Shown here piece by piece: positions 22,047 to 32,723 of a stretch of DNA of 64,000 nucleotides. A model generated the notes under the pieces. The model ran no database searches, was not told the DNA's origin, and was given only the letters and a program-made list of their open reading frames with translations. The DNA is from Pseudomicrostroma phylloplanum (Eukaryota; Basidiomycota; Exobasidiomycetes; Microstromatales): positions 1 to 64,000 of the forward strand of contig BCHS01000012.1 in the NCBI GenBank assembly GCA_039545275.1, read 5' to 3'. A program made the position numbers and the translations under genes. Position 1 is the stretch's first letter. Each line of letters starts with the position of its first letter.

Positions 22047-25016
22047 ATGTTCTCTGCCTTGCTCAACGCTCCTTGCGAGCTCAGGCTTCACCTCCTCCAG
22101 TCCGTAATCTTCATCTACCCACCTCATCGCGAGGGAACAGATAACCTCGAGAGTCCACCAAACCAGACCGACTCCCTCGTTCGTGGTCTGGTGGAACTCT
22201 ACGTGCCCTCTCCGAGGCACATCTCCGGCATAAAGGTGAAGCTGCGTGCCCTACAGACCGTAGCTGTGCTCGATGCCAACTCTGGTCAGATACCCGTAAG
22301 CTGGGAAGATAGTGTACTCCTAGAAAAGGAGGTCAGAATTGGGGCTCAGGTCGATGCGGAGAAGAAGTATGCTGGCAGAGGAAGGACCCCCGTGCCTGCA
22401 AGCAGTAGGCTGCGCACGCCCAGCAATCAGCCCGCAGCTCAGAGCTCCAGCGCAGGACCTTCGAGCGACAGACGGCAGAGCCAGACGCCATCTCTAGAAG
22501 CTAGACCCCACGGCAGTCCCGAAGAGGTCAGCCTGGTGGACGACGACGACGACGAGAGGACAGGGCGCTCTACCTCTGTCGCAGCCGTCTTTGCCAGAGC
22601 GGTATCGCGGGGCAGGACTGGCAGCAACTCCAGAAACAACTCCCGCAACAACTCCCGGGCCACCTCCCCGGTAGCTTCTCGAGGCTCCTCCCCCCCTCGT
22701 CGGCTGGACAGCTTTGCTTCCACCTCGAATTCTGCAGCTGCTCGGACCGCCAGTGTAGCTCCGGCTCTGTTGCCTCCTTCTCCACCTCTACTGGCTCGAG
22801 ACGCCGCTCCTCATGGCGATCGATTGAATTCCACAGTAGAGGCCTTCAATGATGTTCGAGGTCGGCCTGCCGCTTCACGTAACACGTCGGAAGCTCGACT
22901 CTCCGATCGTCTAGCCGGCTCCCTCTCCATTGGCCGAGACATCGAGCGAGTCAGAGCCGCCGAGCATTCCCAGGGCGGCTGGGGCCACCCGAATAACGAC
23001 GACTTTGGCCTTAGACAACCGAAGCCACCTAGCAATGTCGGAACTGGTCTCGGGACACCCTCAGGTCCGGCTGTTACGGGAGGCCAACGGGGCAGGGGAG
23101 GTCTTGCCAAGCGCAGGGAAGGATCTAGAGGACCGGGCGGCAGTGTGCCACCACGGGGACTCGCTGACGATGCTGCAAGTACTCGCTCGTCCTCACTGGG
23201 AGGTTGGGCGCGATTTGGCCGCAGCGTCAGTCGAGCAAGAGGTATAGGTGCTCGCGATACCAGCGTGAGCAGGGCACCTCGAGAGTTGCAAGCCGAAGAC
23301 TCAGAGGGATGGGAGGCAGGGCCTGATGGCGGTAGCGGCGGCGGCGGCGGCCTCGTCCTCGAGAAGGGAGTGCACGGATTCGAATTCGCCTTTATCATAC
23401 CGGCTAATTCCGCAGAGTACACGAGATCGCCATTCGGAAGGGTTCGATATGTCGTCAAGGCGACAGCGTACGGAGCCGGCCGTGCCAAGTCCAACGTTGA
23501 AGGCTGGAGGGACTGCTTCCCAGTGGCCAATCCCTCGATGGAAGGTGGACCCACCCCACTCACCGTCCTCTACAACGACATACATCCCACAGTGGGCGTC
23601 ATGTCGATCGCTTGCACATCGCAGAATATCTCCGTCGGCGGTCTCTTCCAGCTGGACATCCATTCGCCGATTCCACCAAAGGATCTCATCGTATACCTCG
23701 TCAGGGTCTCTATAGACACGACTATTGAGCTACGAACGAAGCGCAAGGGCAGGCAGGTGGTCCCAGCGCAACGTCAGAAGCTCTTTGAAAAAGGCTGGGT
23801 TCCACCACGCAAGGAGGACCAATACTCGAGTGGAGACGGAAAAAAGGAGGACGGCCTTGTCCGAGACCCAAAGGTCCACGGAGAAGACTCTGCCTGGACT
23901 GTCCAAGGCCTAGCGCGAATGCCTGACGACAACACCATTCGCAGCTCGACGATCGGAGGAACCAGAGCCGACATCCGCTTCTCGCATCAGCTGGTGGTGG
24001 AAGTCGTCCATTCAAGGGAGTCCGAGGATCCTTCGCAGTCGAGGAAGCTCAAGGTATTCGCATTACGACAGCCCATCACGCTACCTTCTTGCTGCGTGGC
24101 TTTCGATGCCGCTAGTCTGCCAGCCTATACACCTGCGTCAGAGAACACCGATGCTCGTCCCACCATTGACGGCTTGCCTTACGATCTCGCTCACATGCCA
24201 GATGGAAGTGCCGCAAACAATGGACAATCTGTTGGCACTCAGGTTTCAAATGGTGCATCAGCAGGCCCCTCCACTGGCGCGCGGAGCAAGACAGCTGGCC
24301 CTCGCGGTGGAGCAGAGCATGATCACTGCGTTTGTGGCCTTTCGTTGCAAGACCTCGAGACGCGAGAGAGAGCCATGATCCCCGTAGGCGCGAACCATGA
24401 CATCCCCATTGAGAGTATCCGCTCGCACGGCAAGATCGGAGAGATCCTGCCTAGGAGGAGCACCAGTCGCGGCAGCAGAGCGAGCCGTAGCGGGAGCAGG
24501 TCGAGGGGACATAGCAGCACATCGCCCGGGTCGAGGAGGCATCGCAGCGCCTCTCGCTCTACGTCACGCGCAGACAACACGGGCTTCTCCTCGCTCGTAT
24601 CACGCACACGTTCAAGGGAGACGCGATCGCCCAGCGTCCACTCCGGGCGGTCCCCAAGTCTGGCACGAGCAACGACGAGGGACAGTCTCGCCAGTTCCTC
24701 GACGGGCTTCGTAGGCGGGTCGAACCTCAACGCAACCTCCTCGCGCACATCGACGTTCCGGGCTCAGCCATCGTCGTCATCTGCGGGACCGAGCTCCAGC
24801 GCCGGTCTCATCCCCCGCCCTCCTACCTCGACGATGGGCACGGAGCTGGACTCGGCTGTGCCGGAGATGCCTGGCGGCTCGAGGATGGGGAGCAGAGCGC
24901 CTACGCCCGTGGATGAGCCGCCGAGCTATGACATCGTGCTCGAGGAGGAGAGGGCAGAAGAGGCCGAGGCGGGGGCGGGGGCGGAGGAAGAGGAGGCGAG
25001 GGGGAGGCATCGATGA
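22047..25016 (+). CDS. Arrestin-related trafficking adaptor (ART family)
   Basis: A single-exon gene of 989 residues. The arrestin N-domain is seen at the start (LNAPCELRLHLLQSVIFIYPP, GLVELYVPSPRHISGIKVKL) and continues after a long Ser/Arg-rich insert with HGFEFAFIIPANSAEYTRSP and FGRVRYVVKATAYG (about residues 445-480). The C-domain follows (PLTVLYNDIHPTVGVMSIAC, SVGGLFQLDIHSPIPPKDLIVYLV, ADIRFSHQLVVEVVHS). The C-terminal third is low complexity and ends with EPPSYD, a PPxY motif at 958-961 that recruits the Rsp5/NEDD4 ubiquitin ligase; LPAY near 690 may be a second site. Such proteins direct permeases to endocytosis. The roughly 320-residue insert inside the N-domain is unusually long. 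Confidence 0.88.
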   Translation: MFSALLNAPCELRLHLLQSVIFIYPPHREGTDNLESPPNQTDSLVRGLVELYVPSPRHISGIKVKLRALQTVAVLDANSGQIPVSWEDSVLLEKEVRIGAQVDAEKKYAGRGRTPVPASSRLRTPSNQPAAQSSSAGPSSDRRQSQTPSLEARPHGSPEEVSLVDDDDDERTGRSTSVAAVFARAVSRGRTGSNSRNNSRNNSRATSPVASRGSSPPRRLDSFASTSNSAAARTASVAPALLPPSPPLLARDAAPHGDRLNSTVEAFNDVRGRPAASRNTSEARLSDRLAGSLSIGRDIERVRAAEHSQGGWGHPNNDDFGLRQPKPPSNVGTGLGTPSGPAVTGGQRGRGGLAKRREGSRGPGGSVPPRGLADDAASTRSSSLGGWARFGRSVSRARGIGARDTSVSRAPRELQAEDSEGWEAGPDGGSGGGGGLVLEKGVHGFEFAFIIPANSAEYTRSPFGRVRYVVKATAYGAGRAKSNVEGWRDCFPVANPSMEGGPTPLTVLYNDIHPTVGVMSIACTSQNISVGGLFQLDIHSPIPPKDLIVYLVRVSIDTTIELRTKRKGRQVVPAQRQKLFEKGWVPPRKEDQYSSGDGKKEDGLVRDPKVHGEDSAWTVQGLARMPDDNTIRSSTIGGTRADIRFSHQLVVEVVHSRESEDPSQSRKLKVFALRQPITLPSCCVAFDAASLPAYTPASENTDARPTIDGLPYDLAHMPDGSAANNGQSVGTQVSNGASAGPSTGARSKTAGPRGGAEHDHCVCGLSLQDLETRERAMIPVGANHDIPIESIRSHGKIGEILPRRSTSRGSRASRSGSRSRGHSSTSPGSRRHRSASRSTSRADNTGFSSLVSRTRSRETRSPSVHSGRSPSLARATTRDSLASSSTGFVGGSNLNATSSRTSTFRAQPSSSSAGPSSSAGLIPRPPTSTMGTELDSAVPEMPGGSRMGSRAPTPVDEPPSYDIVLEEERAEEAEAGAGAEEEEARGRHR

Positions 25017-25293
25017 GCAACAGAGATTACTAGGAGGGAGAGGCCGAGGCCGAGGCCGAGCACCCGGGATAGCTGCGCCATCGTCCGTTCTTACATTCGC
25101 ACCCTGTCGGAAGGAAGAGGCCGCTTCCTCAAGGACAATGCGACAGACTCTCTCTCTCGTAAAGTTTGAGCTGGCTAGAGGATTCGTCGTCCGTTCATGG
25201 CTACAGAGGTGGTGTATTCGACAATATATAACGAGAAAGAGGTGACACAAGACATAATTATCACGACCCGACTGCTGGCCCGTCGAAGCAGCA

Positions 25294-27779
25294 TCAGTGC
25301 GGCTCCTCTTTACCCTTGCCCTGCGGCTGTCCAGCTGGATCCTCCTGCTGCGCGTCCTTGGCCCTCCCCTCGTACTCTCCATTCCCTCGCGCGTTCGCCC
25401 TCTCCTCCATGCGCGTGTAAGGCGCCTTTACGTTCCGTCCGAACAAGAGGTAGTTGGGGTCGTCGTAGAAGCTCAGCGCGGGGGTGATGCGCTCCGGGTC
25501 GACTGCGATGATCGTTGCCATGCCCATTACCTGGGTGCAAGGCAAAGAGGAAGAGGAGGGACCGTCAGCACACTAGGCCCAACCGGTTGCTCTACTGCTC
25601 GCTGCTTCCAGTGAAGCACTGTACTCACGAGATGGGGCACCATGTGGCAGTGCAGAGGCCAGATCCCACTCTGATCCGCCCTGACCTCATATCGGAACAG
25701 ACTCCAGCTGCCCGAGGTCCCTTGCGGAATCGTCTTGTTGTAGAAGCCCGCTCCGGTCCCAGGCCAGACGGTGATCATATCGCTCGGTAGTGGCGTCTTC
25801 CACCCCTTCTCCTCCCTGGCCTTGCGCAGCGCTTCCGCCGAGTAGTCTCCCTCCCCAGAGGCGACGTGCTGGAACTTGGACGAGTGGAAGTGCCAGACGT
25901 GCACTTCAGTGCTGTTGGACACAAACGACGAGTTGTTCAGGATCACCACGTCAATGACCGACGAGGAGCGCGCGACAAACGTGTGAGAGACGCTGTCGTA
26001 GCCCTTCTGTATGCCGGCAGGCGGATGCATCGCTCGTTCGTACGAGGGCCTCTCTCTGAGGCCGCCGTACAGCTGGATCATGTAGGGGATCTTTGGGAAG
26101 GACTCCACGTAGGCATAGTCCTCGGCTCCCTGCCAGCGGAACTTGCCTGTAGCATTGGGCGTCATGGTGGGCAGCTTCACTTGATGAGCGTCCACAATAT
26201 AGGTGAGGCTGACTTGATCGTCGCGTAGAACCTTGTAGTCCCTTAGGGGCTGCAGCTCGCTAGTGATCCAGCCGAACTGCTCCTCTCTGAGAAGGGAGAC
26301 GGTGTTGTTCGCATTGGGCGGCACAAAGCCTCCTGGGCACCCGCCAGGATAGCGCAGCACGGCCCAGCCATTGGTGGGTGGCTTCCTCCAGCCGGACTCG
26401 AGGCGGACCCCGTAGCAGCCGGATAGTCCGTCCTTCTTGACCTGGGCCGAGGTCTTGGTATGCAGAAGCTGACCGATGCGGTTGCCTGGGCCGAGCTCGA
26501 CGACCGAATCGCCTTTGAACTCCTTGACCTAAGTTGCATCGACCTCGATCAGTGAGGGTGTGTGGTTCATGAAACCGATAGACTAGGGAATGTGATGATT
26601 CCGAAGGTTAGCTATCGACAAGCCATCAGCGGGTCCTAGAAGGCTCGCCCTCACTCACGTAGTACTGTAGCCCCTGGCTCCCGATCCACCTGACGAAGTA
26701 CTTCTTGTCATAGTCTACATCGACGTGGTGAGGCTCCCCTTTGAGATCAGCCGTGAGGCCCTTGCCATTCACCAAGGTCATATTAGGCGATCCGATCCAC
26801 TTGAAGTTCTCAGCGAGGAGGCCCTGTGTCATCTCCTCGTCCGGCTTGTGCCACCAGTCCATGACGTCGAGGATGCGCTCTTCGTCCCAGTGATAGGGGT
26901 TGGCGGAGGGCTCGTCGACGATGAAGGCTCCACCGACTGTATTTGCTTGCGAGCCGACGTGAGAGTGGTAGCTGGTAGGATCGGAGACGTTGAAGAAGTC
27001 AGTCAAAGTGGGAAGCGTTGCGACGGCTTCTGGCCTACTCACAAGCGGGTGCCAATCTGGATCAGCGCATGAGAGTAGTATAGATGTGAGGTGTGACCTA
27101 TCTACATCACAGCTCTTTATGTGCAACATGCTCCGCTGACTCACGTCTTCTGTGGTGAGATGCATCTCATATTCGAACCATTTGCCGGGTGCAATGGGCC
27201 ACTGCGACATCAGAGTACCGTCCGCCCGAGGTGTCTGCCTCTGGCTGACACCGTGCCAATGCATCTGACAAGGATCAGGGACAAGATAGGTGTATCAGAT
27301 AGGCAAGCGGAGAACGCAGTAATAAAGCTATGTTAAGAGTGAAGCTATGCTCACAGCATACTCACTGCTGTGTTCCTATTCTCCATCAAATTGGTGACAT
27401 TGACGATGACCACTGTCAGGCGAAGGGAGGAAGGTGAGCTTGCCACATGGCGGAAGATGGTGCTGCCCATTGACTCACCATCTCCCGCGGTGAATCTCAG
27501 CGTCGGTCCTGGCATCGAGCCATTGACGAGGGCGGCAGGAGTGGTGACACCGGCAATGGTCACCTCTCCGTCCTCGACGATGAGTTTTGCCCTCTTGATA
27601 TTGCGCCCCTGGTATATCTTTGCATAGTCTGTCTGCGAGCTGACAGGAATAGGGGAGACATTGTAATCGATCACGGGGACTGAGCCAGTCTCGTATGGTC
27701 TGATGGCGTGCGGAACAGCGGCTGTTGCCCAGCCAAAGCCGAGGAGGACGGCGAGGACGAGGGAGAGGAGCTCTACCAT
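25294..27779 (-). CDS. Secreted multicopper oxidase with in-frame stop
   Basis: Seven exons: 27779-27479, 27412-27366, 27264-27145, 27056-27043 (14 nt), 26971-26659, 26582-25629 and 25530-25294. A signal peptide opens the protein (MVELLSLVLAVLLGFGWATA). Copper ligands are all present: HWHG (118-121), YHSHVG, VWHFHSSKFQH and HCHMVPHLVMGM, as in laccases and ascorbate oxidases. There is no C-terminal membrane helix, so it is secreted rather than Fet3-like. Exon 6 starts SIGFMNHTPSLIEVDAT and then meets TAG (complement of 26529-26531) before VKEFKGDSVVELGPGNR, which continues in the same frame. Either the gene is broken, the base is an error, or splicing uses the AG of that TAG as acceptor and drops 18 codons. 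The Met of HLVMGM sits at the usual type 1 copper axial position. Confidence 0.85.
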
Positions 27780-27856
27780 GGCTCTTGGGATGTGTACGGG
27801 GAGCAGGAGGTGCGAGGTGAAACAGGCCCGCCCATCGCCTCCTCTACCTCTGCCGC

Positions 27857-27862
27857 TATATA
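27857..27862 (-). promoter_or_regulatory. TATA-like box of multicopper oxidase gene
   Basis: A TATATA core inside the palindrome CTATATAG, about 80 bp upstream of the oxidase ATG on the minus strand. Position and sequence fit a TATA box; no other support. Confidence 0.4.
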
Positions 27863-29123
27863 GGAAGCAAAGTCCTTCTGACATCTTGCCGCCTAGTGAG
27901 GGCAGCCATCAGCTCGCGGCCCGACGGGACACTGTGGGTGAGATAGGGGACAGGGCGTCCCGAGGCGAGGAGACAGGGGCTCAGCGTCAGGAGCCTGTCT
28001 GGACGTGTAGCCCAGGCTGGGAGTGGATTACCAATCGACCAGTGCGGGCCGTGGAGCGGGAAGTTAGCAGCCGGTGCTTCGTGAGGGGATTACTGCAGGC
28101 CAGATGCCCGAGGTGAGGTCTTCGTCCTTACGAATGCCCACAAAAGCCCTCAGCTGGGGCAAAAGGGGCGGCGAGGGCTAGAGGTCAAGGAACAGGACGC
28201 GGGAGATCTCAAGAGCAGTGGTTGTAGGGCGAAGTCTTGGCGAATGCTGTTCCTTGGTGCGATTGAGCTCAGATGTAGACGACATCGTCTGCCTGGTAAA
28301 ACTCGGATCTTTCGGGCCGTCATGGTCCGCCGTAATGCGCTGCCCAGGCACACATCTGCCGGCCCCGCCAGGCACGCCCAATACAAACCTCTGAAACGTG
28401 GCGGAAGTCTGCCGATGGTCTGGGAGCAGCATGACAATCAGGAAGGACTGCAACGATGGTTCGATGGTTCGTTTGTTTGTTGGCTCGCTGACTCGCTCGC
28501 TCGTTGGTAATCGAGAAGGCCGATGCAGCTGGCGAACGGTCGGGAAAGTAGGATTGCCTCGGGCGTCAGAGCAAGCGGCGGAGACGAGTGGTATATCCAT
28601 TGCGTGGTAGTCTGCCTCTTTGGAAGGTCTGCCTCGTCGTCTGGCTCATTTGTGTCAGCTCAGAGGGCTCCTAGCGTCCCTCGACCGCGCAGAGGAGGCC
28701 AGGCGGGTGAGTAGCCTATCTCCTAGAAGCGGTCACTGCTTCCCCCCCTTGGCCCGTTGCCCCGCCTTGAGTCTGGGGTGGTCTGGCTGGCTGGCTGGCT
28801 GACCCCTCGGCCGAATGGGACGCGCGCGCATCAGGCCACAGCCACGGCCACAGCCAAGGCCAAGGGCGGAACGGGAGGGACGCCAGGACAAGCAAGGTTG
28901 CAGCTCAGTGTCCATCCACCGCATCCCGTCGCCCTGCCCTGCTATTCCTGGCTGGCTGGCTGCACTCCGTCCTTGACACCATCACGTTGTACCATCCGCG
29001 TATCGAACCATCGCAGACAGACAGATCATTGACGACCTCGACACGCCCACAGCCAAACGCTCTACAACAGCCTAAACAGCCCACCCACTCCCGTACTATC
29101 CTCACACCCCCTTCTTTCTCGAG
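27863..29123. other. Intergenic, divergent promoters
   Basis: About 1.26 kb between the oxidase (minus) and synaptobrevin (plus) starts. It contains a GGCT microsatellite at about 28785-28802 and a CAGCCACGGCCA-type repeat at about 28838-28865. No gene was supported. Confidence 0.45.
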
Positions 29124-30106
29124 ATGTCCTCCAACTACGAATCAGGCTACGACCCTTATACCCCAGGCGGTGGACATGCCGCCGGCGGAAGCTCATCGGC
29201 AGCAGGCAACAACAAGACTGCCCACATCCAGGCGCAGATCGATGAGACGGTGGGAGTTATGAGGGACAATATCCAAAAGGTCAATGAGAGGGGAGAGAAC
29301 TTGAATGACCTGCAGGGCAAGACTGGTGAGTGGCTGGAGCGATAGAAGAATGTGGTGCAGTGCAGGAGAGCAACGGGGCGTAGTGGCAAGAGAAGAGCAG
29401 GAGATTTTCAGCAGCTAGGAAGAGCGAAGAAGGACAGGTGTCGGGGCATGCTGCTTATCGCCTGGAGCTCAGGACGCGGTTTCATCGGTAGGCGTGATAC
29501 ACTGCAACGTTCACGCGATCCTTTGAGGACAGCCGTGCCGACCTCTTACAACAGGGCAGTGGCCAGAGCTGTCACAGCTCATTCAGTAGGCGTTCAGCTG
29601 AGTAAACCAGGAGACATCTAATGTCATGATCATCCGATCATCCATCAGCGTCACCTTGATCCTGTCACACAATGTGCTGACCCCCTTCCCATCCCTGGCC
29701 CCGCCTCGCTCCGTCAGACAACTTGGCGGTATCTGCCCAAGGCTTCAGGAGGGGCGCCAACAGGGTCCGCAAGCAGATGTGGTGGAAGGACATGAAGTGA
29801 GTATCGCCGGGCGGTCGATTTTGCGCAAGAGGGCCCTTCAGAGGCTGAGGCGATGTGGTGAATGAGGGAGATTACGGAAGCTTGAACGCATTCTCACCTA
29901 TCTACCCACCATCTGCTCTAATCTCCTACCCCAGGATGCGAATCATCATCATCATCGGTATCTTCATCCTGCTCTGTGTCATCATCAGTGAGTAACAGAG
30001 CGAGGCATTCGCATTCTGTACCTCGGCTCGGCAGGCGTACTGACAGATGATCGCCGTTTCCCCTTCGTCTTGTACAGTCCCTATCGCGGTCAAGGCTAGC
30101 AACTAA
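29124..30106 (+). CDS. SNC1: Synaptobrevin-like v-SNARE
   Basis: Four exons: 29124-29325, 29718-29796, 29935-29987 and 30078-30106, joining in phase to 120 residues. A Gly/Ser-rich N-terminus is followed by the R-SNARE motif, [29 protein letters not shown] with the ionic-layer Arg in NERGE, then [21 protein letters not shown] single C-terminal transmembrane helix ([20 protein letters not shown]) and a short tail KASN complete it. This is the exocytic and endocytic v-SNARE of secretory vesicles, pairing with Sso and Sec9 type t-SNAREs. Intron 1 is 392 bp. The length fits Snc1/Snc2. Confidence 0.95.
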
Positions 30107-30741
30107 GGCAGCTTGCCCTTCTGACGACGTCGCCGCCCCAAGGAAAATATTGTCCAGCGCCAGGGGGTGCGAGACCCGCGTTCGAAGCTCGAAGACCAGC
30201 AACTTCGCCCTGTTTATCGAGCACAATACTCTTTGAGCTACCTGTCTACTCTGTCCTACTGTTCAGGACCTTGCGTTGATCCTCTCCACAGTGCCTCGCT
30301 GCTCCCGACGACTACCTGTAGTGATTCTCTATTTCGAGTGCCACTGCTTATACATAGCTTGTTCCTCTACTCTAGTCTGCACTGCCACTCTGACGCGTCG
30401 TCGGGACATTGGGGTATACCCGCGAAGTTCGCTTGTTGTTCCCTGCCCTTGACTCTCAAGCGAGGCTGTACGAGTGGCCCCATCTGCCTAGGTCGATGGA
30501 CCATGATTGCGTGGTGGGCCTCCTAGGATGATGCGCCTCTTTCCTGCACTTCTCCACTTTTGGGCGAAATTGGTTGCCTCGCGTAAACGAGGCGCGAAGG
30601 CAAGGCAAGGCGACAGGCGCTCTTTCCTTTGCTTTGCCGTGTCGTGCACTCTGTACGCCTCCTGCCTTCGTCTTCAGCTCGAGCATCTGTCTTGCTTCTC
30701 TTCATCGTCCCGTTGTACCTCTCACTGCCCTCTCTGAGACC
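30107..30741. other. Intergenic
   Basis: 3' region of the SNARE gene and promoter of the FEN1 gene. A TTCGAA-containing segment near 30175 was checked for a tRNA and did not fold as one. Nothing else was seen. Confidence 0.45.
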
Positions 30742-32469
30742 ATGGGTATCAAAGGTGAGCTACTACAAGCTCTCGGAGGCGAAGCTTGAGCTCCGGCTCT
30801 GATGCAGCCCGACTTGCCATGGAGCCCCTTACTCACACCTCGCCCCACGTCTCTCTGCTCCTCCTCCCCGAAGGCCTGACCTCGCTCATCACCGATGAAG
30901 CGCCCGATGCGATCAAACATCACGACATCAAGTCCTTCTTCGGCCGCAAGGTCGCAATCGACGCCTCCATGAGTCTCTACCAATTCCTCATCGCAGTCCG
31001 ACAAGGGGATGGACAGCAATTGATGAATGAGAGTGGAGAGACGACCAGTCATCTCATGGGATTCTTTTATAGGACGCTGAGGATGATTGAGCATGGGATG
31101 AAGCCGATGTACGTCTTTGATGGACAGCCGCCCGATTTGAAGAAGAAGGTGGTGAGTAGGAAGATTCGCAGGTCAGGGAAACCTGTTGTTGCGCCCGCTA
31201 ATGTACTCCACACTACTCCCTCCCGCCATTCTTCCAGCTCGAAGGTCGCTTCGGCAAGCGAGAAGAGGCTCGAGAGGAGGAGGAAGAGGAGAAGGACATC
31301 GCAGACAATGAGAGGCTGGATCAGCTGGCAAGGCGTCAAGTGAGGCCCACTAGGCAGCACAATGAAGAGGTGCGGCAGCTCTTGAAACTCATGGGCATTC
31401 CTTGCGTGACAGTGAGTGGAGCAAGAGACCAGGAGAGATTCTGAACTAGGTAGAGTCCTAACATTGAGACCGCATCGGTCCCATTCTTGGCAGTCGCCCT
31501 CCGAAGCTGAGGCTCAGTGTGCGGAGCTATGCAGAGCCGGCAAGGTGAGTAGACGCAAATACGGAGCATGTTCGTACAGATGCCAGACGCAGACCTTACC
31601 TTCGCTTTCACACGCTCTGTCTAGGTCTTTGCCGCTGGATCGGAAGACATGGACACTTTGACCTTCGCCTCGCCGATCTTGCTCAAGCACCTCACCTTCT
31701 CTGAGCAAAAGAAGATGCCCGTGCACGAGGTCCACCTGCAGTCAGCCCTGGAGGGCATGGGTCTCACCATGGATCAATTCATTGACCTCTGCATCTTGCT
31801 CGGCTGCGACTACATGGAGCCCGTCAAGGGCATTGGGCCCAAGACGGCCTTCAAGCTGATCAAGGAGTACGGAAGTATCGAGGCTGTCAAGGAGCACCTC
31901 GAGGAGAAGGAAGAGGAGAAGAGGAAAGAGGCAGAGAAGAAGGGAAAGGACAAAGCGAGAGGTGTGACCTTCCCTGAGCTATGGCCGTACAAGGAGGCGA
32001 GGGAGATCTTCAAGCATCCAGACGTCGTGAAAGCCGACGATATGGAGGTGGGTAACCCCGTGGAAGTGAACTAGTCCTCTGATACTGACTGAACTTCTGT
32101 CCACTTCTCACCATGACCCTGAACAGCTCAAGTGGGAGCAGCCCGACGTGGAAGGCCTGGTGAAGTTCCTCTGCACAGACAAGGGCTTCAGCGAGGACCG
32201 GGTGCGCAAGGGAGCGGACAAGCTGTCAAAGGCCCTTGGACAAAAGCAGCAAGGTAGGCTCGATGGGTTCTTCAAGTGAGTAGCGCAAGGCAAGGTCATA
32301 GAGGGTACATACAAGCGCTGACTAGTCTTTCCACGACGCCTACCTTTTCACCCTCGCTCCCCCTCGCAGGCCCGCTGGCGGTGCTGCGCCTGCAAAGCGC
32401 AAAGCAGAAGAGGAGAAGCCCAAGGTGGGCAAGGGCGCAAAGGGGGCTCCTGCAAAGAAGAAGAAGTAA
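30742..32469 (+). CDS. RAD27: Flap endonuclease 1
   Basis: Seven exons: 30742-30754, 30874-31151, 31238-31411, 31494-31544, 31625-32047, 32127-32275 and 32370-32469, joining in phase to 395 residues. The first exon is only 13 nt (MGIK plus one base), so the free N-terminal Gly2 of FEN1 comes from it. Metal ligands are visible in [50 protein letters not shown] and LLGCDY. The helix-hairpin-helix [12 protein letters not shown] binds [13 protein letters not shown] is the PCNA-binding PIP box, and a Lys-rich tail follows. It removes 5' flaps during Okazaki fragment maturation and long-patch base excision repair. Confidence 0.97.
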
Positions 32470-32723
32470 AGGAGGACCAAAGATGAGGTGGTCAGCGAGA
32501 ATGGAGGAGAGACGCAAGAATCACCGATGCTGTTCTTCTTGCTTGCCGGTGTCTCAGAGCCAAAGTTTACCCCGTCAATGTACTATAGCTCAGATGTCTT
32601 TCTCAAAAGACGAAGGTATCATGAAACATGAGACATCAAGTGCCCTGCGTGAATGTCGTGGTATATTGTCTCGTCTATCGAGAAGTGGTATATGTAGTGG
32701 TCTGTCCCTAGTCTGCCCCTCCT

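Noticed and set aside
22811..23563. Minus-strand 250-codon open frame under the arrestin-like gene
   Set aside because: A shadow of a Ser/Arg-rich coding region on the other strand; composition is just its reverse complement.
30160..30190. Possible tRNA near a TTCGAA segment
   Set aside because: No acceptor-stem pairing or A box at the proper distance.
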